DNA of 64,000 nt from Kiritimatiellia bacterium (GTDB lineage Bacteria > Verrucomicrobiota > Kiritimatiellia > RFP12 > UBA1067). The notes beneath the pieces were generated by a model. That model was not told where the DNA came from, made no database searches, and saw only the letters and a list, made by a program, of their open reading frames with translations. The stretch lies in contig JAFRBA010000114.1 in the NCBI GenBank assembly GCA_017405115.1, positions 30,315-94,314 of the forward strand, written 5' to 3'. Positions 8,201-16,443 of this stretch are shown piece by piece (position 1 is the first letter of the stretch; each line of letters starts with the position of its first letter). Made by a program: the position numbers and the translations under genes.

Positions 8201-8833
8201 TCACGACCCGGGGTGGACGGGGCGTGAGCCCGCCTTGCAGAGCGGGCACTCGGCCGCAGTCCACGTCTCCGGCGTCATCTGAAGCAGCGAGAACATGGGG
8301 ATGCGGCCGAACTTCGCCTTTCCGCCGGAGCGGTCCACGAGCAGCACGACGCCGGCGACCGTTCCGCCGGCCGCCTTGACGAGGTCGATCGTCTCCTGGA
8401 CGCGCCCGCCCTTGGTCACGACGTCCTCCGCGACGACATAGCGTTCGCCCTTGCGGATGGAGAAACGGCGGAGGGCGAGCACGGTGTTCGGCTTGCCCGT
8501 TGCGTCCACCCCCTCGCCCTGCACCTTCTCCGCGAAGATGCACTTCACGTTAAGCTCCCTGGCGACCTCGTGGCCCACGAGGATGCCGCCGACTGCGGGG
8601 GAGATCACGCCGTCGATGCGCTTGCCGAGGCGTCCGCTCGCGACGGCGCGCCGCGTCACCTCTCGGCAGAGCTTTGCGGCGACTCGCGGGTAGCGCAGCA
8701 CGTTGGCGCACTGGAAGTAGCGGTTGGAGTGGAGTTTTGAGCGGAGTTCGAAGTGGCCCTCGAGAAGGGCCTCCGTCTTTCTGAATGCAGCCAGCACGGC
8801 TTTTTGCGTCATCATCGTGGTTGTTCCTTTCAT
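8201..8833 (-). CDS. pyrE: Orotate phosphoribosyltransferase
   Basis: Converts orotate and PRPP to orotidine 5'-monophosphate in de novo pyrimidine synthesis; cytoplasmic. About 210 residues, normal for PyrE. The PRPP-binding region is readable as YVVAEDVVTKGGRVQETIDL near residues 131-150, the usual hydrophobic-acidic-acidic then TxGGS-like loop. The substrate-side motifs SPAVGGILVGHEVA and IFAEKVQGEG are present. It is the last gene of the era-TPR-exbB-exbD operon. The ATG at 8833 overlaps the previous stop by 4 nt like all the other junctions; an ATG at 8815 preceded by AAAGGA is an equally plausible start. The C-terminal PLCKAGSRPVHPGS tail extends past the usual fold. Confidence 0.88.
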   Translation of the reverse strand: MKGTTTMMTQKAVLAAFRKTEALLEGHFELRSKLHSNRYFQCANVLRYPRVAAKLCREVTRRAVASGRLGKRIDGVISPAVGGILVGHEVARELNVKCIFAEKVQGEGVDATGKPNTVLALRRFSIRKGERYVVAEDVVTKGGRVQETIDLVKAAGGTVAGVVLLVDRSGGKAKFGRIPMFSLLQMTPETWTAAECPLCKAGSRPVHPGS

Positions 8834-9282
8834 TCAAACTGTCCGAGGGAAAGAAGGTCTTCCTTCGAGAAGGGCGGGTCTTCCTTTTGCGTCTCGGCGG
8901 GGGGAATTGGCTTGAGCGGCGGCGCGGCGCGCGACGGGAGGAAGGGCGGCGGCGCCCAGTCGACGGTGCGGAAGCATGGCGGGCGGGAGCGCTCGCCGAC
9001 GTCCAGGACCGACTCCTCTTTCGCGGCGGGCAGCTCGCCGAACGAGAGGTCCGCGCGCACGCGCAGGCTGCTGTCGGCGTCGCCCTGCCAGGATGTTTTT
9101 GCAGAGCGCATCGCCGTCTCCTCCTCTTTGGCCGAGAGCGTGATGAAGGCGGCGGCAGGTGCCGGCTGCGGCGGGGTCCTTGCCTTGAATCCTATCGCGT
9201 CGTACGGGAACACCGAGACTATCGCGGCCGCGATGGCGAGCACGGTCAGGATCGGCAGGAGTTCGCGCCAGATGCCCCTCAT
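8830..9282 (-). CDS. Single-pass membrane protein in TonB position, unknown
   Basis: A 150-residue protein with one N-terminal transmembrane helix (LLPILTVLAIAAAIVSVF, residues 8-25) and a Pro-rich, probably periplasmic remainder (PPQPAPAAAF; APPPFLPSRAAPPLKPIPP). I recognise no domain. It follows exbB and exbD, overlapping exbD by 4 nt, which is where a TonB or TolA-like partner often lies. The membrane anchor plus Pro-rich periplasmic region would suit a linker protein, but no TonB C-terminal domain is visible. Function inferred from context only. Confidence 0.6.
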   Translation of the reverse strand: MRGIWRELLPILTVLAIAAAIVSVFPYDAIGFKARTPPQPAPAAAFITLSAKEEETAMRSAKTSWQGDADSSLRVRADLSFGELPAAKEESVLDVGERSRPPCFRTVDWAPPPFLPSRAAPPLKPIPPAETQKEDPPFSKEDLLSLGQFE

Positions 9283-9755
9283 TCCTGCGGCCCAGCCTTC
9301 TTCTCGGCGAAAAGTATCCGAGCAACGCCGTTGCGCTTCGCGACAGCCGCGAGCCTCATGAGCTCGCCGCCGGCGACGCGGCGGTCGGCCAGCACCAGCA
9401 GCGTCTTGGCTGACGACTTCTCGGCGCGAATCGCTATGTTCTCGGCGAGGGCCCTCACCGAGGCCTCGTCGCCCAGCAGGTAGCGGGAGTCGTCGAAGAA
9501 CACGAGCGTCTCGTGGGTCATCGGCATCACGAGGGCCACGAGCCCCGTCGCCTCGCCCTCGGCCAGTCCTGCGTCAGGCAGGTCGAACAGCACTCCCTTT
9601 GCGGACGTCAGGGTTCCACCGACAAAGTGCAGCATGAGCAAGAGCAGCATCACCGTCAGGTACGGAATGGCCGCCGTGACGGGCCTCGTCCAGGCGGCGC
9701 CGTGGCGCCATATGCCGAGTGTCCTCTCGGGCGTCCATCTCCAGGGCGTGGTCAC
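9279..9755 (-). CDS. exbD: ExbD/TolR-like biopolymer transport protein lacking the membrane Asp
   Basis: A 158-residue protein starting at a GTG (9755) that overlaps the exbB stop as GTGA, with AAGGAG about 8 nt upstream. It has one N-terminal transmembrane segment (IPYLTVMLLLLMLHFVGG, about residues 30-47) and a periplasmic domain ending in the ExbD pattern LLVLADRRV...RLAAVAKRNGVARILFA. In E. coli ExbD the matching membrane stretch is PFIDVMLVLL, where Asp25 is needed for proton-motive-force coupling. Here it is PYLTVMLLLL, with Thr34 in place of the Asp. The partner ExbB looks intact. Either this is a divergent ExbD using another residue or a non-energised variant. Confidence 0.78.
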   Translation of the reverse strand: MTTPWRWTPERTLGIWRHGAAWTRPVTAAIPYLTVMLLLLMLHFVGGTLTSAKGVLFDLPDAGLAEGEATGLVALVMPMTHETLVFFDDSRYLLGDEASVRALAENIAIRAEKSSAKTLLVLADRRVAGGELMRLAAVAKRNGVARILFAEKKAGPQE

Positions 9756-10360
9756 CGCGTCTTCTCCTTCAGGGCCGAGAGGTAGCCGACGATGCGGCTG
9801 GCGGCCGCCTCGAGCTCCACGATGGTGCGGTCCAGGCGGACCCGGAGCGATCCGTACATCACCGTCACGGGTATCGCCACCACGAGGCCGAGCGCGGCGG
9901 ACACCAGGGCCTCCATCGAGCCGTTCAGCAGGTCTGCGCGCGAGACGAGCTCCTGCGAGTTCGCCGCCATGACGGTCTTGATGAAGCCGATGATCGTGCC
10001 GAGCAGCCCGAGGGCGGGCGCGATCTGCCCGATTATGGCGAGGGACGCGAGGCGGCGGTCGAGCCGGCCAACCTCGGCGCGTCCTTGCGAGTCCACGGCG
10101 TCGCGCAGCTGGCGCGCGGAGCCGCCGCGGTGGCGGATGGCCGTGGCGACGACCTGCGCCACGGGCGCCGGTGTGTCCTCGCAGATCGAAAGCGCCTCGT
10201 CGACGTTTCCGCCGTCGAGCACGTTGACCACCCCGTCGAGGAAGTCCTGGTAGTCGATCTGCGCCCTGCGCAGGTCTATCAGCCGCTCGAAGTAGGTGAC
10301 GACCGCCACCACCGCGAGGGTGATCAGTATCCAGAATACCGGACCGCCTGTAAGTGTCAT
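9752..10360 (-). CDS. exbB: ExbB/TolQ/MotA-family proton channel subunit
   Basis: A 202-residue inner-membrane protein with three hydrophobic segments: FWILITLAVVAVVTYF at the N-terminus, IIGQIAPALGLLGTIIGFI in the middle and ALVSAALGLVVAIPVTVMY near the end. The signature GLLGTIIGFI and the Glu in SMEALVSAALGLVVAIP match ExbB/TolQ. With ExbD it would use the proton gradient to power outer-membrane transport or envelope maintenance. It overlaps the TPR gene upstream and exbD downstream by 4 nt each, so it is translationally coupled in a six-gene operon. Confidence 0.88.
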   Translation of the reverse strand: MTLTGGPVFWILITLAVVAVVTYFERLIDLRRAQIDYQDFLDGVVNVLDGGNVDEALSICEDTPAPVAQVVATAIRHRGGSARQLRDAVDSQGRAEVGRLDRRLASLAIIGQIAPALGLLGTIIGFIKTVMAANSQELVSRADLLNGSMEALVSAALGLVVAIPVTVMYGSLRVRLDRTIVELEAAASRIVGYLSALKEKTR

Positions 10361-12342
10361 AGGAACCTCCCCTTCGTGGATATCCTCTCGATGCGACGCC
10401 GGGCCTCCTCGGCCGTCTGCACGTCGCTGTTCGCAACATGGTTCAGCACCCTTATCGCGCCGCTGTCGTTGCCGCTGCTCTCGGATTCGTCAGCCAGCCT
10501 GAAGGCCGCACGCGAGAACGCGGCGCGGGCGTCGTCGTTGAACCGCACGTTCTTCTCCCGCCCGGCGGTGTATGCGAGGACGACCTGGTTGTAGTACTGC
10601 TCGATCGCCTCGTTCATGCGCTTTAGCTTCTCGAGCGACCTCCCGATCTTGAACGACATCACGATGCGCTCGCTGGGCGACAGGATGCCGCCGAACAGGA
10701 TCGCGCGGTAGGCGTCGAGCGCGGCGGAGTAGCGCGCGGGGTTGTCCGCCCCCATCGCGTACAGCGCGTCGGCCCGGAGCATCTGCGCCCTCACGCGGTC
10801 CGCGGCCGCCGTCCCCTCGGCGGACGACACGCGCTCCAGCACCAGCACGGCCTCGTCGAAGCGCGCGAGCTCCATCAGCGCCTCTCCCTGCAGCAGCAGC
10901 GCCTGGAGGCGGAGCGGCGAGCCGGCGTGCTCCTCGGCGACGCGGGTGGATGTCTGGATGGCGAGCTTGAAGTCGTTGTCGGCGAACGCGGCGCGCGCAG
11001 CCCACAGCAGGGCCTCGGCCTTCCTGTCGCCGCTGAAGGCCCCGGCGCATTCCGTGAACAGCCGGCCGGACTCCTTCCATTCGCGGCGGTTGTAGCGGAA
11101 CTTGGCGAGCCATAGCGCGGCCTCGGCGCGGACCGCCTTGTCGGGGCATCCGCCCACGAGCTCCTCGGCCTTCTTCTCGGCCGTATCGTCGCGCCCCTCG
11201 CCGTAGAGGCACAGCATCGAGAAGAACTCCATGCGCGGACGCCGCGACGGATCCGCCTCGGCCACCTCGCCAAAAGTCTTGCGCGCCTCGGCGAATCGGA
11301 ACGCCTTGTAGAGCTCGCGCCCCTTGGCTTCCATCTCCCTGATGCGGACTATCGGCGCCAGCCTCACCGCGACAGCAGTCTTCGGGTATTTCGCTATCAC
11401 CTCGCGGTACTTCGCCATGGCCTCCTCGCCGCGCCCCAGCTCGGACAGCACGTCGCCTTCCTTGGCGGACGCCGTTGCGCGCGCCGTGTCGTCGGTCGCC
11501 AGCTCGGCGGCCATGCGGAAGGCCTCCAGCGCCTCGTCCAGCCGGCCAAGCTTCTGAAGCACCCAGCCGCGCCCTTCCTGCACCGCGCCGGACTTCGCGG
11601 CGTCGGGCCATATCTCTATCGCCTCGCGGTAGTCGGTGTCGGCGGCCTTCCAGTCCCCGGCGGCCATCTCCGCGTCCGCGACCGCCAGGAACGCCGCCTG
11701 CGCGCCGTCGGCGTCGGGCGTGTCCTTCACGATGGCGCGCACCAGCTTTGCGCCCTCCGCCGCGGTCTTGGGGTCCCTCACCAGCGCAGTGCCGAGCCTC
11801 AGGCCCACCATGCGCCGCAGCGGCGCGGTGTCGGCCTCTTCATACGCCCGCCTAAGGGGGGCCACCTCCATCAGATTTACGCTCGCCGCCGCCAGCGCCT
11901 TGGCGTGGACGTTGCTCGAGGCGGCGATGTCGCGCCATAGCCGCTTTGCCCCGGCGCGGTCGCCGGCCTTCGCCAGTGCGTCGGCCTCGAAGAGTCGCAC
12001 CGCGACCAGTCCCTCCTTCGAGCCGCCGCGCTCGAGTATCTTCGCCGCGGCCGCGTGGTCGCCCCTGGCCACTGCCCTGTAGTACTCTATGCCGTCGCCG
12101 CCCTCGCGCGGCCAGAGCGACAGCGCCTTCTTTACGTCGTCCCACCGGCCTTCGCGGGCGTAGCTCTCCAGTATGATCAGCCGGGACTCCTCGTTTGTGC
12201 CGGCTGCGGACGCGTGCCTGCGCGCAACCTCCCAGAGCTCGTCGCGCAGCGCGTGGCGGGCCACCATGAGGTCGTTCGAGGCGGCGGTGGCGACGGCGGC
12301 GCCGCAAACGGCGAGAGCGACTATGGCGAGAGGCCTTTTCAC
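10357..12342 (-). CDS. Secreted TPR-repeat protein
   Basis: A 661-residue protein starting at a GTG (12342) that overlaps the era stop (GTGA), with GGAGGG upstream. The longer open frame to 13017 is out-of-frame era sequence. The N-terminus VKRPLAIVALAVCGAAVATA is a signal peptide. The rest is almost wholly helical with many degenerate tetratricopeptide repeats, e.g. GRGWVLQKLGRLDEALEAF, KEGDVLSELGRGEEAMAKY, LQALLLQGEALMELARFDE. Such periplasmic TPR proteins often accompany ExbB/ExbD modules in Bacteroidota and Verrucomicrobiota, where they are thought to act in outer-membrane energisation or assembly. Partner unknown. Confidence 0.82.
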   Translation of the reverse strand: MKRPLAIVALAVCGAAVATAASNDLMVARHALRDELWEVARRHASAAGTNEESRLIILESYAREGRWDDVKKALSLWPREGGDGIEYYRAVARGDHAAAAKILERGGSKEGLVAVRLFEADALAKAGDRAGAKRLWRDIAASSNVHAKALAAASVNLMEVAPLRRAYEEADTAPLRRMVGLRLGTALVRDPKTAAEGAKLVRAIVKDTPDADGAQAAFLAVADAEMAAGDWKAADTDYREAIEIWPDAAKSGAVQEGRGWVLQKLGRLDEALEAFRMAAELATDDTARATASAKEGDVLSELGRGEEAMAKYREVIAKYPKTAVAVRLAPIVRIREMEAKGRELYKAFRFAEARKTFGEVAEADPSRRPRMEFFSMLCLYGEGRDDTAEKKAEELVGGCPDKAVRAEAALWLAKFRYNRREWKESGRLFTECAGAFSGDRKAEALLWAARAAFADNDFKLAIQTSTRVAEEHAGSPLRLQALLLQGEALMELARFDEAVLVLERVSSAEGTAAADRVRAQMLRADALYAMGADNPARYSAALDAYRAILFGGILSPSERIVMSFKIGRSLEKLKRMNEAIEQYYNQVVLAYTAGREKNVRFNDDARAAFSRAAFRLADESESSGNDSGAIRVLNHVANSDVQTAEEARRRIERISTKGRFL

Positions 12343-13280
12343 ACCAGCCCTCCAAGGTAGCCCATCTCGGCGAGGAGACGGTCGTTCTTCATCCAGTTGG
12401 GCTCCACGCGAACCCACAGCTCCAGCGACACCTTCACGTCGAATATGCGGGAAAGCTCCCGCGCCGCGCAAGTGCGCACGTACTTTACCGTCTCTGCGCC
12501 GCGGCCTATCACGATCGGCTTCTGGGACGGGCGGTTCACCAGCACCTCGGCGTCGACGCGCCAGCGCCCGCCCTCCTCGCGAATCTCCTTGACGAGCACG
12601 CCGAGCTCGTGCGGCACCTCCTGGTGCAGGCGGGCCAGGTACTTCTCGCGTATGACGTCCGCAATCGCGAGCCGACGCGGATAGTCCGTAACGATGTCCT
12701 CGTCGAAGAGGGCCTCCCCCTCCTCGGCGAGGCCGAAGAGCGCGTCCATGACGGCGTTCGCGCCGCCTGGCGCGGTGGCGACGCATGTCACCCATGTCGG
12801 CGAGACGGGCGCCTCCTCTTGTGCGGGGTCCGCGCCTTCCTGCCCGCCGGCCTGCTGCGCCTCCTTCCAGGCGTCTCGGAACATCGTCTCGTAGAAGGGA
12901 GAGCAGTCGGCCTTGTTGAGCACGAACACCACCTTCTCCGGACGCTCCCTGGCGACGCGCTGCATCCAGCCGACGTCCTCCAGCTGCGGCTCCTGCGAGG
13001 CGTCGAAGACGACGCATGTCACGTCGGTTCCCGCAGCGGAGCGCCGCGCCATGCGGTTGAGGATCCTGCCGAGGCCGCCGACTGCCTTGTGCAGGCCGGG
13101 GGTGTCGAGGAGCACCAGCTGCCCGCGAGGGTCGGCGACGATGCCGCGGATCGTGTTGCGGGTCGTCTGCTCCACGGGCGAGACGATGGAGACCTTCTCG
13201 CCGACAAGCGCGTTGACGAGCGTGGACTTGCCCGCGTTCGTCCGCCCTACGACCCCTACGACTGCTACCTTGAACCCCAT
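12339..13280 (-). CDS. era: GTPase Era (16S rRNA/30S assembly)
   Basis: A 313-residue GTPase. G1 is VGRTNAGKSTLVNAL (residues 10-24), switch I contains QTTRNTIRGI, G3 is LLDTPGLHKAV and G4 is FVLNKADCS. The C-terminal KH domain has the loop IVIGRGAETVKYVRTCA. Era binds the 3' end of 16S rRNA and helps mature the 30S subunit. The start at 13280 follows GGGAG. An acidic Ala/Gln-rich insert (QQAGGQEGADPAQEEAP) between G4 and the KH domain makes it slightly longer than usual. It heads the operon with the TPR, exbB, exbD and pyrE genes. Confidence 0.92.
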   Translation of the reverse strand: MGFKVAVVGVVGRTNAGKSTLVNALVGEKVSIVSPVEQTTRNTIRGIVADPRGQLVLLDTPGLHKAVGGLGRILNRMARRSAAGTDVTCVVFDASQEPQLEDVGWMQRVARERPEKVVFVLNKADCSPFYETMFRDAWKEAQQAGGQEGADPAQEEAPVSPTWVTCVATAPGGANAVMDALFGLAEEGEALFDEDIVTDYPRRLAIADVIREKYLARLHQEVPHELGVLVKEIREEGGRWRVDAEVLVNRPSQKPIVIGRGAETVKYVRTCAARELSRIFDVKVSLELWVRVEPNWMKNDRLLAEMGYLGGLV

Positions 13281-13307
13281 TTTCTCCCTGCCCCTCGCAT
13301 GAAGAAT

Positions 13308-13313
13308 ATTATA
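13308..13313 (-). promoter_or_regulatory. -10 box of the era operon
   Basis: On the minus strand TATAAT lies 27 nt upstream of the era ATG. A weak -35 (TGTCCG) sits 17 nt further up. The transcript would start near 13300 and include the GGGAG ribosome binding site. The rest of the 167-bp gap to the response regulator's stop has no gene. Confidence 0.5.
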
Positions 13314-13447
13314 ACATAAAAAAGGCTCTTCGGACACAAGCGCCGGCCGTCTTCTCACCGTCCGAACTTCATTGACAACTAACTGGCACAAGACACGGGA
13401 TATGGTGTATAATATCCACGACAGACCTTTCCGTATACAAGAGAGGG

Positions 13448-14071
13448 TCAGGTCTTTAGCAGATGGCGGCGGATGGCTATGGCGATGGCCTCCGAGCGGT
13501 TCGCCGCGCCGAGCTTCGAGCAGATCGCCGCCAGGTGCTGCTTCACGGCGTCCACGGATATGTTGAGCATCGTGGCGATGTCCTTGTTCGTGAGGCCGCG
13601 CGCGGCGGACTCGAGGATCACGAGCTGGCGCTCTGTAAACTCTGGCAGCGGGTTGTCCTGCACGGCCTTAGCAATCTCCGGCGAGAGGACTTTGCCGCCG
13701 GACGCCACCGTCCTGATGGCGTTGAGCTGGTCTTCCATGGACACGTCCTTCATTATCGCCCCGGACGCCCCCGCGGCGATGGCGCGCGAGACGTCGGCCG
13801 ACGTCCCGAATGTCGTGAGGATGAGGATCTTCGTGTCGGGCAGGGATTCCTTGATGCGCCGAGTCGCCTCGACCCCGTCCATTACCGGCATCATCAGGTC
13901 CATCACCACCACGTCCGGCTTCAGCGCGGCGGCAGTGGCCACCGCAGCCTCTCCGTCGCTCGCTTCGCCTACGGCGACGAGGTCCTTCTCGTAGCGGATA
14001 AGGTCTGCGAGGCCTCGCCGTATCAGGGCGTGGTCGTCGACGATCAGGATTTTTGTCTTTGTGCTTTTCAT
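13448..14071 (-). CDS. NarL/FixJ-type response regulator
   Basis: A 207-residue two-component regulator. Residues 7-122 are a receiver domain with the acidic pair Asp12/Asp13 (ILIVDDHALIRRG), phosphoacceptor Asp58 (VVVMDLMMP), the switch Thr in LTTFG and Lys in IMKDVS. Residues 143-205 are a LuxR-type helix-turn-helix (FTERQLVILESAARGLTNKD, ISVDAVKQHLAAICSKLGA). The gene overlaps the histidine kinase by 4 nt (ATGA), so they form a cognate pair. Target genes are not evident; the c-di-GMP-riboswitch adhesin lies just beyond the kinase on the other strand. Confidence 0.93.
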   Translation of the reverse strand: MKSTKTKILIVDDHALIRRGLADLIRYEKDLVAVGEASDGEAAVATAAALKPDVVVMDLMMPVMDGVEATRRIKESLPDTKILILTTFGTSADVSRAIAAGASGAIMKDVSMEDQLNAIRTVASGGKVLSPEIAKAVQDNPLPEFTERQLVILESAARGLTNKDIATMLNISVDAVKQHLAAICSKLGAANRSEAIAIAIRRHLLKT

Positions 14072-16188
14072 GGGGCGTTCAACTTTAGGACTACCGACAC
14101 CTTTGTGCCTTTGCCAGGGGCGGAGTCGATCGACATCTCGCCGTAGTGCCTGCGGACGCGTTCGCGGACGCCTGCAAGCCCGAAGTGGCCTTCGTCCAGC
14201 CCCGGCGCGCGTGACACGTCGAATCCGCAGCCGTCGTCGACTATGGCGAAGCGCAATGTGCCTTGCGACAGTCCGCCAGTGACCTTGATGTTCTTCGCGT
14301 GTCCATGGTTGACGGCGTTCGAGGCGAGTTCCCTTATTATGCTAAGCGTCGTGTGAAGAGACGAGTCGGAGAGCTTGTTGCGCGGCGCGTCTACTTCCAC
14401 GCTGACGCTCGCTTCGCCCGTTATCGGGTCCGTCGACTTCCTTATGGCCTGGTTGATGTCGCTTTCGTCGAGCGCATCGCTCCGCAAGTCCCAGAGGCAG
14501 CGCCTGAGCTCGGTTCGGCACGAGCCGAGCATGCGCCCTGCGGTGTCAAGGTGGTGGGCGGAGGCCTCCGTGTCGACCACGCGCGAACGCTCGGCGGCGG
14601 CAATCTGGTAGGAGATGGCGGTCAGGTTCTGCGCCAGGTGGTCGTGCAGCTCCGCGGCGAGGCGCGTGCGCTCTTCCACCCGCAGTTCCGACTTCGCCCG
14701 CGCGATCTGGCTGCGGTATATCTCGCGTCCGCGCCGCTCCGACAGGATCCTTAGCGACGCATTCCAGATCAGGATCACCACGAGCAGAATCGCCAATATG
14801 CCTATGACCGCCGTCAGCTTAGCCGGCGTCCACCACGGCGGACGTGCGAGGACGACGACGTCTTCTGGAGAACGCACGGCGATGAAAAGGCCATAGGTGT
14901 GCGGAAGCGTCGAATGGCTGTTCCACGTCTCGGTTTCCAGTATGCAGACGCCGACGACGGAGACCTTGGACCCGATCTCCATTCCCCTGACCGCATCGGT
15001 GGCGTTTCCGCAGTCCACGGCCACGGTGAACCCGTTGGAGGCGAGCATCATCCGCCTGTTTGAGTGCTCGTCGGACGTGACGTCCTGCACGACGCCGGTA
15101 AGGCGCACGGTCTTGCCGTGGTACGCGACGTTGAACTTGCGCTCGCCGGATTCGTCGACCAGCAGAGTCTTTGGTTCAACTGCCGCTGTCTGCTCCGGCG
15201 GCATCTGAAGCGCATCCACCTTTCGCCATATTGCGCTTGACAGGTTCACGTTGAAAAGGTCGGTTTCGGCATATCCGACGGTTTCTATGCAGGTTCCGAC
15301 AGGAGGCGGAGACGTGACGAGGGTCACCTTCGTAAGCTTGCCGTCTGCGCCGCGAATCAGAACGGTATCGCCGTTCCATGCTGCGAGGACTCGTCCAACG
15401 GCGCGGCGGCGCCCGAGAGAGGCGACCGCTTCCGGCGAAAGGTTCTTGTCGCTGACTATCTCGGGAACGCCGAACATGTCGTCGGAAGGCAGCTTCAGCA
15501 CGTGTATCGACTTCAAGCCGCGCAGTCCCAGGTGTCGGTGGTAGAGGAAGCGCGCTCCGAAGCCGAGGTTTTGCTCCAAGACGCCTTCGAAGGACAGCGT
15601 GGCACCGACTAGCCGCTTTAAGTCCTCCGTCTGACCCTTGAAGTGCTTGGCATAGGACGCGGCATGGACCATGCGGTTTGAGCAGTCGATCACGAATTGG
15701 ATGAACTTCGGGTCGATTTCGTCTTTGCGGACGTCGATCAGGATCCCGCTCATGCGCACCGGGCGGTAGAGCAGGTCGTCGCGGTCCATGTCGGAGGCGA
15801 CGATGTCGATGGGTTCTGGCGGATCCCCGTGCGAAAGGATGACGACGTTTGTGCAGTTCGCGTTGCGGAGCATGTCCTCTGGCGTTGTCCGGTGGCGAGG
15901 CTCGACGGTGCCTGATATCAGAACCCTGTCGCCGGGTTCGAGGTGTGGGATGTCAAGACTGCGGATGTCGAAAATCTGCACGCCGCCACTGTTGTCGGCC
16001 GCTACAAATGAGCAGCGCCGGTCGACTGGAGTGGTGAGCGCGGTTGCATTCAGCTCGAACCCTGTTCCCAACGTGCCTTTGCTGGAGACGATTGCCTGAA
16101 GCTCTGCGGCTGTGCGGACAATTGGATTGGCGTCCGCGAAGGCGATTCCGCAGGCTGCCAGGCACAATGTCGTCAAGGCGTGTTTCAC
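14068..16188 (-). CDS. Membrane sensor histidine kinase (HisKA_3/NarX-like)
   Basis: A 706-residue protein with a GTG start. A short signal peptide (MKHALTTLCLAACGIAFA) leads into a long periplasmic sensor of about 430 residues containing OB-fold-like repeats (LEPGDRVLISGTVEPR; VRMSGILIDVRKD; VRLTGVVQDVTSD). One transmembrane helix follows (AVIGILAILLVVILIWNA). The cytoplasmic kinase has the HisKA_3 box ELHDHLAQNL with His515, N-box RELASNAVNHG near 620 and G-box VDDGCGFDV near 650. It should phosphorylate the response regulator encoded next to it. A TATTAT -10 box ends 7 nt before the GTG, predicting a leaderless transcript. The signal sensed is unknown. Confidence 0.9.
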   Translation of the reverse strand: MKHALTTLCLAACGIAFADANPIVRTAAELQAIVSSKGTLGTGFELNATALTTPVDRRCSFVAADNSGGVQIFDIRSLDIPHLEPGDRVLISGTVEPRHRTTPEDMLRNANCTNVVILSHGDPPEPIDIVASDMDRDDLLYRPVRMSGILIDVRKDEIDPKFIQFVIDCSNRMVHAASYAKHFKGQTEDLKRLVGATLSFEGVLEQNLGFGARFLYHRHLGLRGLKSIHVLKLPSDDMFGVPEIVSDKNLSPEAVASLGRRRAVGRVLAAWNGDTVLIRGADGKLTKVTLVTSPPPVGTCIETVGYAETDLFNVNLSSAIWRKVDALQMPPEQTAAVEPKTLLVDESGERKFNVAYHGKTVRLTGVVQDVTSDEHSNRRMMLASNGFTVAVDCGNATDAVRGMEIGSKVSVVGVCILETETWNSHSTLPHTYGLFIAVRSPEDVVVLARPPWWTPAKLTAVIGILAILLVVILIWNASLRILSERRGREIYRSQIARAKSELRVEERTRLAAELHDHLAQNLTAISYQIAAAERSRVVDTEASAHHLDTAGRMLGSCRTELRRCLWDLRSDALDESDINQAIRKSTDPITGEASVSVEVDAPRNKLSDSSLHTTLSIIRELASNAVNHGHAKNIKVTGGLSQGTLRFAIVDDGCGFDVSRAPGLDEGHFGLAGVRERVRRHYGEMSIDSAPGKGTKVSVVLKLNAP

Positions 16189-16195
16189 AGTTGAT

Positions 16196-16201
16196 ATAAT
16201 A
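16196..16201 (-). promoter_or_regulatory. -10 box (TGG-TATTAT) of the histidine kinase, leaderless spacing
   Basis: On the minus strand TATTAT is followed by 7 nt and the GTG start at 16188. There is no room for a Shine-Dalgarno sequence. Confidence 0.55.
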
Positions 16202-16241
16202 CCATAAATTCCGTGCTGGAATTGGACTTCATTTCATTTAT

Positions 16242-16272
16242 GCTACTCCCTATTTGGGGAGTTGCGCTTTTT
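16242..16272 (+). terminator. Terminator-like hairpin upstream of the riboswitch
   Basis: GCTACTCCC (16242-16250) pairs with GGGAGTTGC (16257-16265) with one mismatch and a 6-nt loop, followed by GC and TTTTT (16268-16272). No plus-strand gene ends here, so it may insulate the adhesin promoter from upstream transcription. Confidence 0.45.
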
Positions 16273-16285
16273 AGCCTGTTCGTGG

Positions 16286-16291
16286 TAAAAT
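16286..16291 (+). promoter_or_regulatory. -10 box (TGG-TAAAAT) of the riboswitch-adhesin transcript
   Basis: TAAAAT preceded by TGG. A TTGCGC (16263-16268) lies about 17-18 nt upstream. Transcription would begin near 16298, at the first nucleotides of the proposed aptamer. Confidence 0.5.
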
Positions 16292-16380
16292 TTCAGCAAA
16301 GCAAAGCAAAGGCGTACACGTACGGGGATGGAAAGCTACAGCATGCAGCTTGCGTGTCTCTATGGCGTAGCCGCCGACAA
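16292..16380 (+). ncRNA. Candidate cyclic-di-GMP-I (GEMM-I) riboswitch
   Basis: The leader of the adhesin gene contains, in the order expected for a GEMM-I aptamer: AGCAAAGG; a short hairpin CGTACACGTACG; GGGGATGGAAAGCTAC, matching the GGGACGCAAAGCC block; a second stem around GCATGC; and CTATGGCGTAGCCGCCGA, matching the GGTAGC...CCGA tetraloop-receptor and 3' closing region. It begins where the predicted transcript starts and ends 3 nt before an AAGGAG, so it could control translation or readthrough. GEMM-I aptamers bind c-di-GMP and often control adhesins, which fits this gene. Called by eye against the family pattern; no covariance search was run. Confidence 0.6.
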
Positions 16381-16443
16381 GTAAGGAGCGTTCTGATGGA
16401 AGTTTCAAAACTGACGAAAAACGGTGCGCACAGGAGGTCAACT

